A DNA stretch of 36,193 bases from Pasteurella testudinis DSM 23072 (GTDB lineage Bacteria > Pseudomonadota > Gammaproteobacteria > Enterobacterales > Pasteurellaceae), in assembly GCF_900176075.1 (NCBI RefSeq), contig NZ_FWWV01000018.1, positions 1-36,193 of the forward strand, read 5' to 3'. This document shows, piece by piece, positions 35,904 through 36,193 of this stretch. The notes beneath the pieces are model-generated. The model worked only from the letters and a program-made list of their open reading frames with translations, made no database searches and was not told the DNA's origin. Numbering within the stretch: the first letter of the stretch is position 1; each line of letters opens with the position of its first letter. A program made the position numbers and the translations under genes.

Positions 35904-36193
35904 TTATTTTTCAGGCGGCCATTGTTGACCACGTTCTATCATGATGGCTTTTACTTGTTTAACAGCCTCTAACCTTCTCTCGTACATTGCTAAGTCGCCC
36001 TTATAAAGACCACTTTTTATACCGGCAACTTCTTCTGTTAAAAACTTCTCCGCCTTAAATGTTGCCATTGCAAATGACTCCTGAGAGTATTTATTTACCA
36101 CATCAATATCAGCACCTATTGATACTAAATAAGATGATATTTCTGGGCCAATTCCATTTATAGCCGAAAAAGCCGGTGTCTCCCCAGCACTAT
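35904..36193 (-). CDS. Ankyrin-repeat protein, C-terminal part (cut by window edge)
   Basis: The frame is open to the window end, giving at least 95 residues. The first part reads GETPAFSAINGIGPEISSYL and then VSIGADIDVVNKYSQESFAM, an ankyrin repeat (G.TPL..A...G...I...L...GADI....N). The tail is helical and polar (KQVKAIMIERGQQWPPEK). A GTG at 36099-36101 is internal and not the start. Ankyrin proteins often accompany T6SS effectors as immunity or adaptor proteins; with the neighbouring VasL-like gene that is a reasonable guess, but no effector is visible in this window. Confidence 0.75.
   Translation of the reverse strand, partial: SAGETPAFSAINGIGPEISSYLVSIGADIDVVNKYSQESFAMATFKAEKFLTEEVAGIKSGLYKGDLAMYERRLEAVKQVKAIMIERGQQWPPEK

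Noticed and set aside
1-36193. CRISPR array
   Set aside because: No regularly spaced direct repeats seen; the three-copy element is far apart, 58-152 nt long and structured.

Overview
The window is most of the conjugation module of an integrative and conjugative element (ICE) of the ICEHin1056 / PFGI-1 class (genomic-island-type T4SS, MPF_G, MobH relaxase). The host is probably a member of the Pasteurellaceae. Nine exact copies of the Haemophilus-type DNA uptake core AAGTGCGGT (either strand) are scattered through it, far above the roughly 0.3 expected by chance in 36 kb. Coding density is high. GC is moderate in the transfer genes and visibly lower in the right-hand 2.4 kb.

Layout. 1-293: right end of an ISAs1-family insertion sequence, cut by the window edge. 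294-1149: no protein gene, but heavily structured DNA/RNA, with two copies of a repeated structured element and a candidate terminated non-coding RNA. 1150-3351: small 'leading-region' genes (DUF3577/STY4534 replication-type protein, RadC-like JAMM protein, a frameshifted beta-repeat gene, ArdB/KlcA antirestriction protein, DUF551-like protein). 3587-9484: first half of the T4SS operon (PilL-N lipoprotein, TIGR03759, lytic transglycosylase, TIGR03765, TraD coupling protein, an unknown protein, TIGR03747). 9526-11135 (minus strand): an AbiE toxin-antitoxin pair lying inside the transfer operon. 11316-21314: second half (RAQPRD, TIGR03758, 03745, 03750, 03746, 03749, 03752, 03751, the TIGR03744 VirB4-like ATPase, two unknown proteins, TraG-N). 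21363-24766: a small membrane protein, an unknown 474-aa lipoprotein, a TacA/TacT-type DUF1778-GNAT toxin-antitoxin pair and a small exported protein. 24808-28220 (minus): TIGR03755 fused to a GH73 glucosaminidase domain, then TIGR03756 and TIGR03757. 28393-30413: a second leading-region-type cluster headed by the third copy of the repeated element (DUF1640-like coiled coil, two small unknowns, truncated ArdC, truncated DNA methylase). 30886-33765: serine recombinase (minus) and MobH relaxase TraI (plus). 33768-36193 (minus): an AT-rich block with a VasL/TssA-like type VI secretion protein, a membrane protein and an ankyrin-repeat protein cut by the window edge. No integrase is seen next to traI.

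The most interesting system is regulatory. Seven genes in the two leading-region clusters each start behind a short 5' leader of the same architecture but different sequence. A first hairpin is followed by a second hairpin whose 3' arm carries the Shine-Dalgarno sequence and ends at the start codon. In all seven, the 5' arm of hairpin 1 mimics the SD arm and can pair with the anti-SD arm instead, which looks like a two-state translational switch. An eighth, apparently fossil leader has lost its gene. The start codons of the two T4SS operon halves also sit behind long SD-masking stems. Each leading-region cluster is preceded by a 152-nt, nearly identical, covarying structured repeat. By position and content it could be a single-stranded-DNA promoter analogous to Frpo of F or ssi of ColIb-P9, or an RNA regulator.

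All identifications come from reading the sequence and recalling families; no database search was run.
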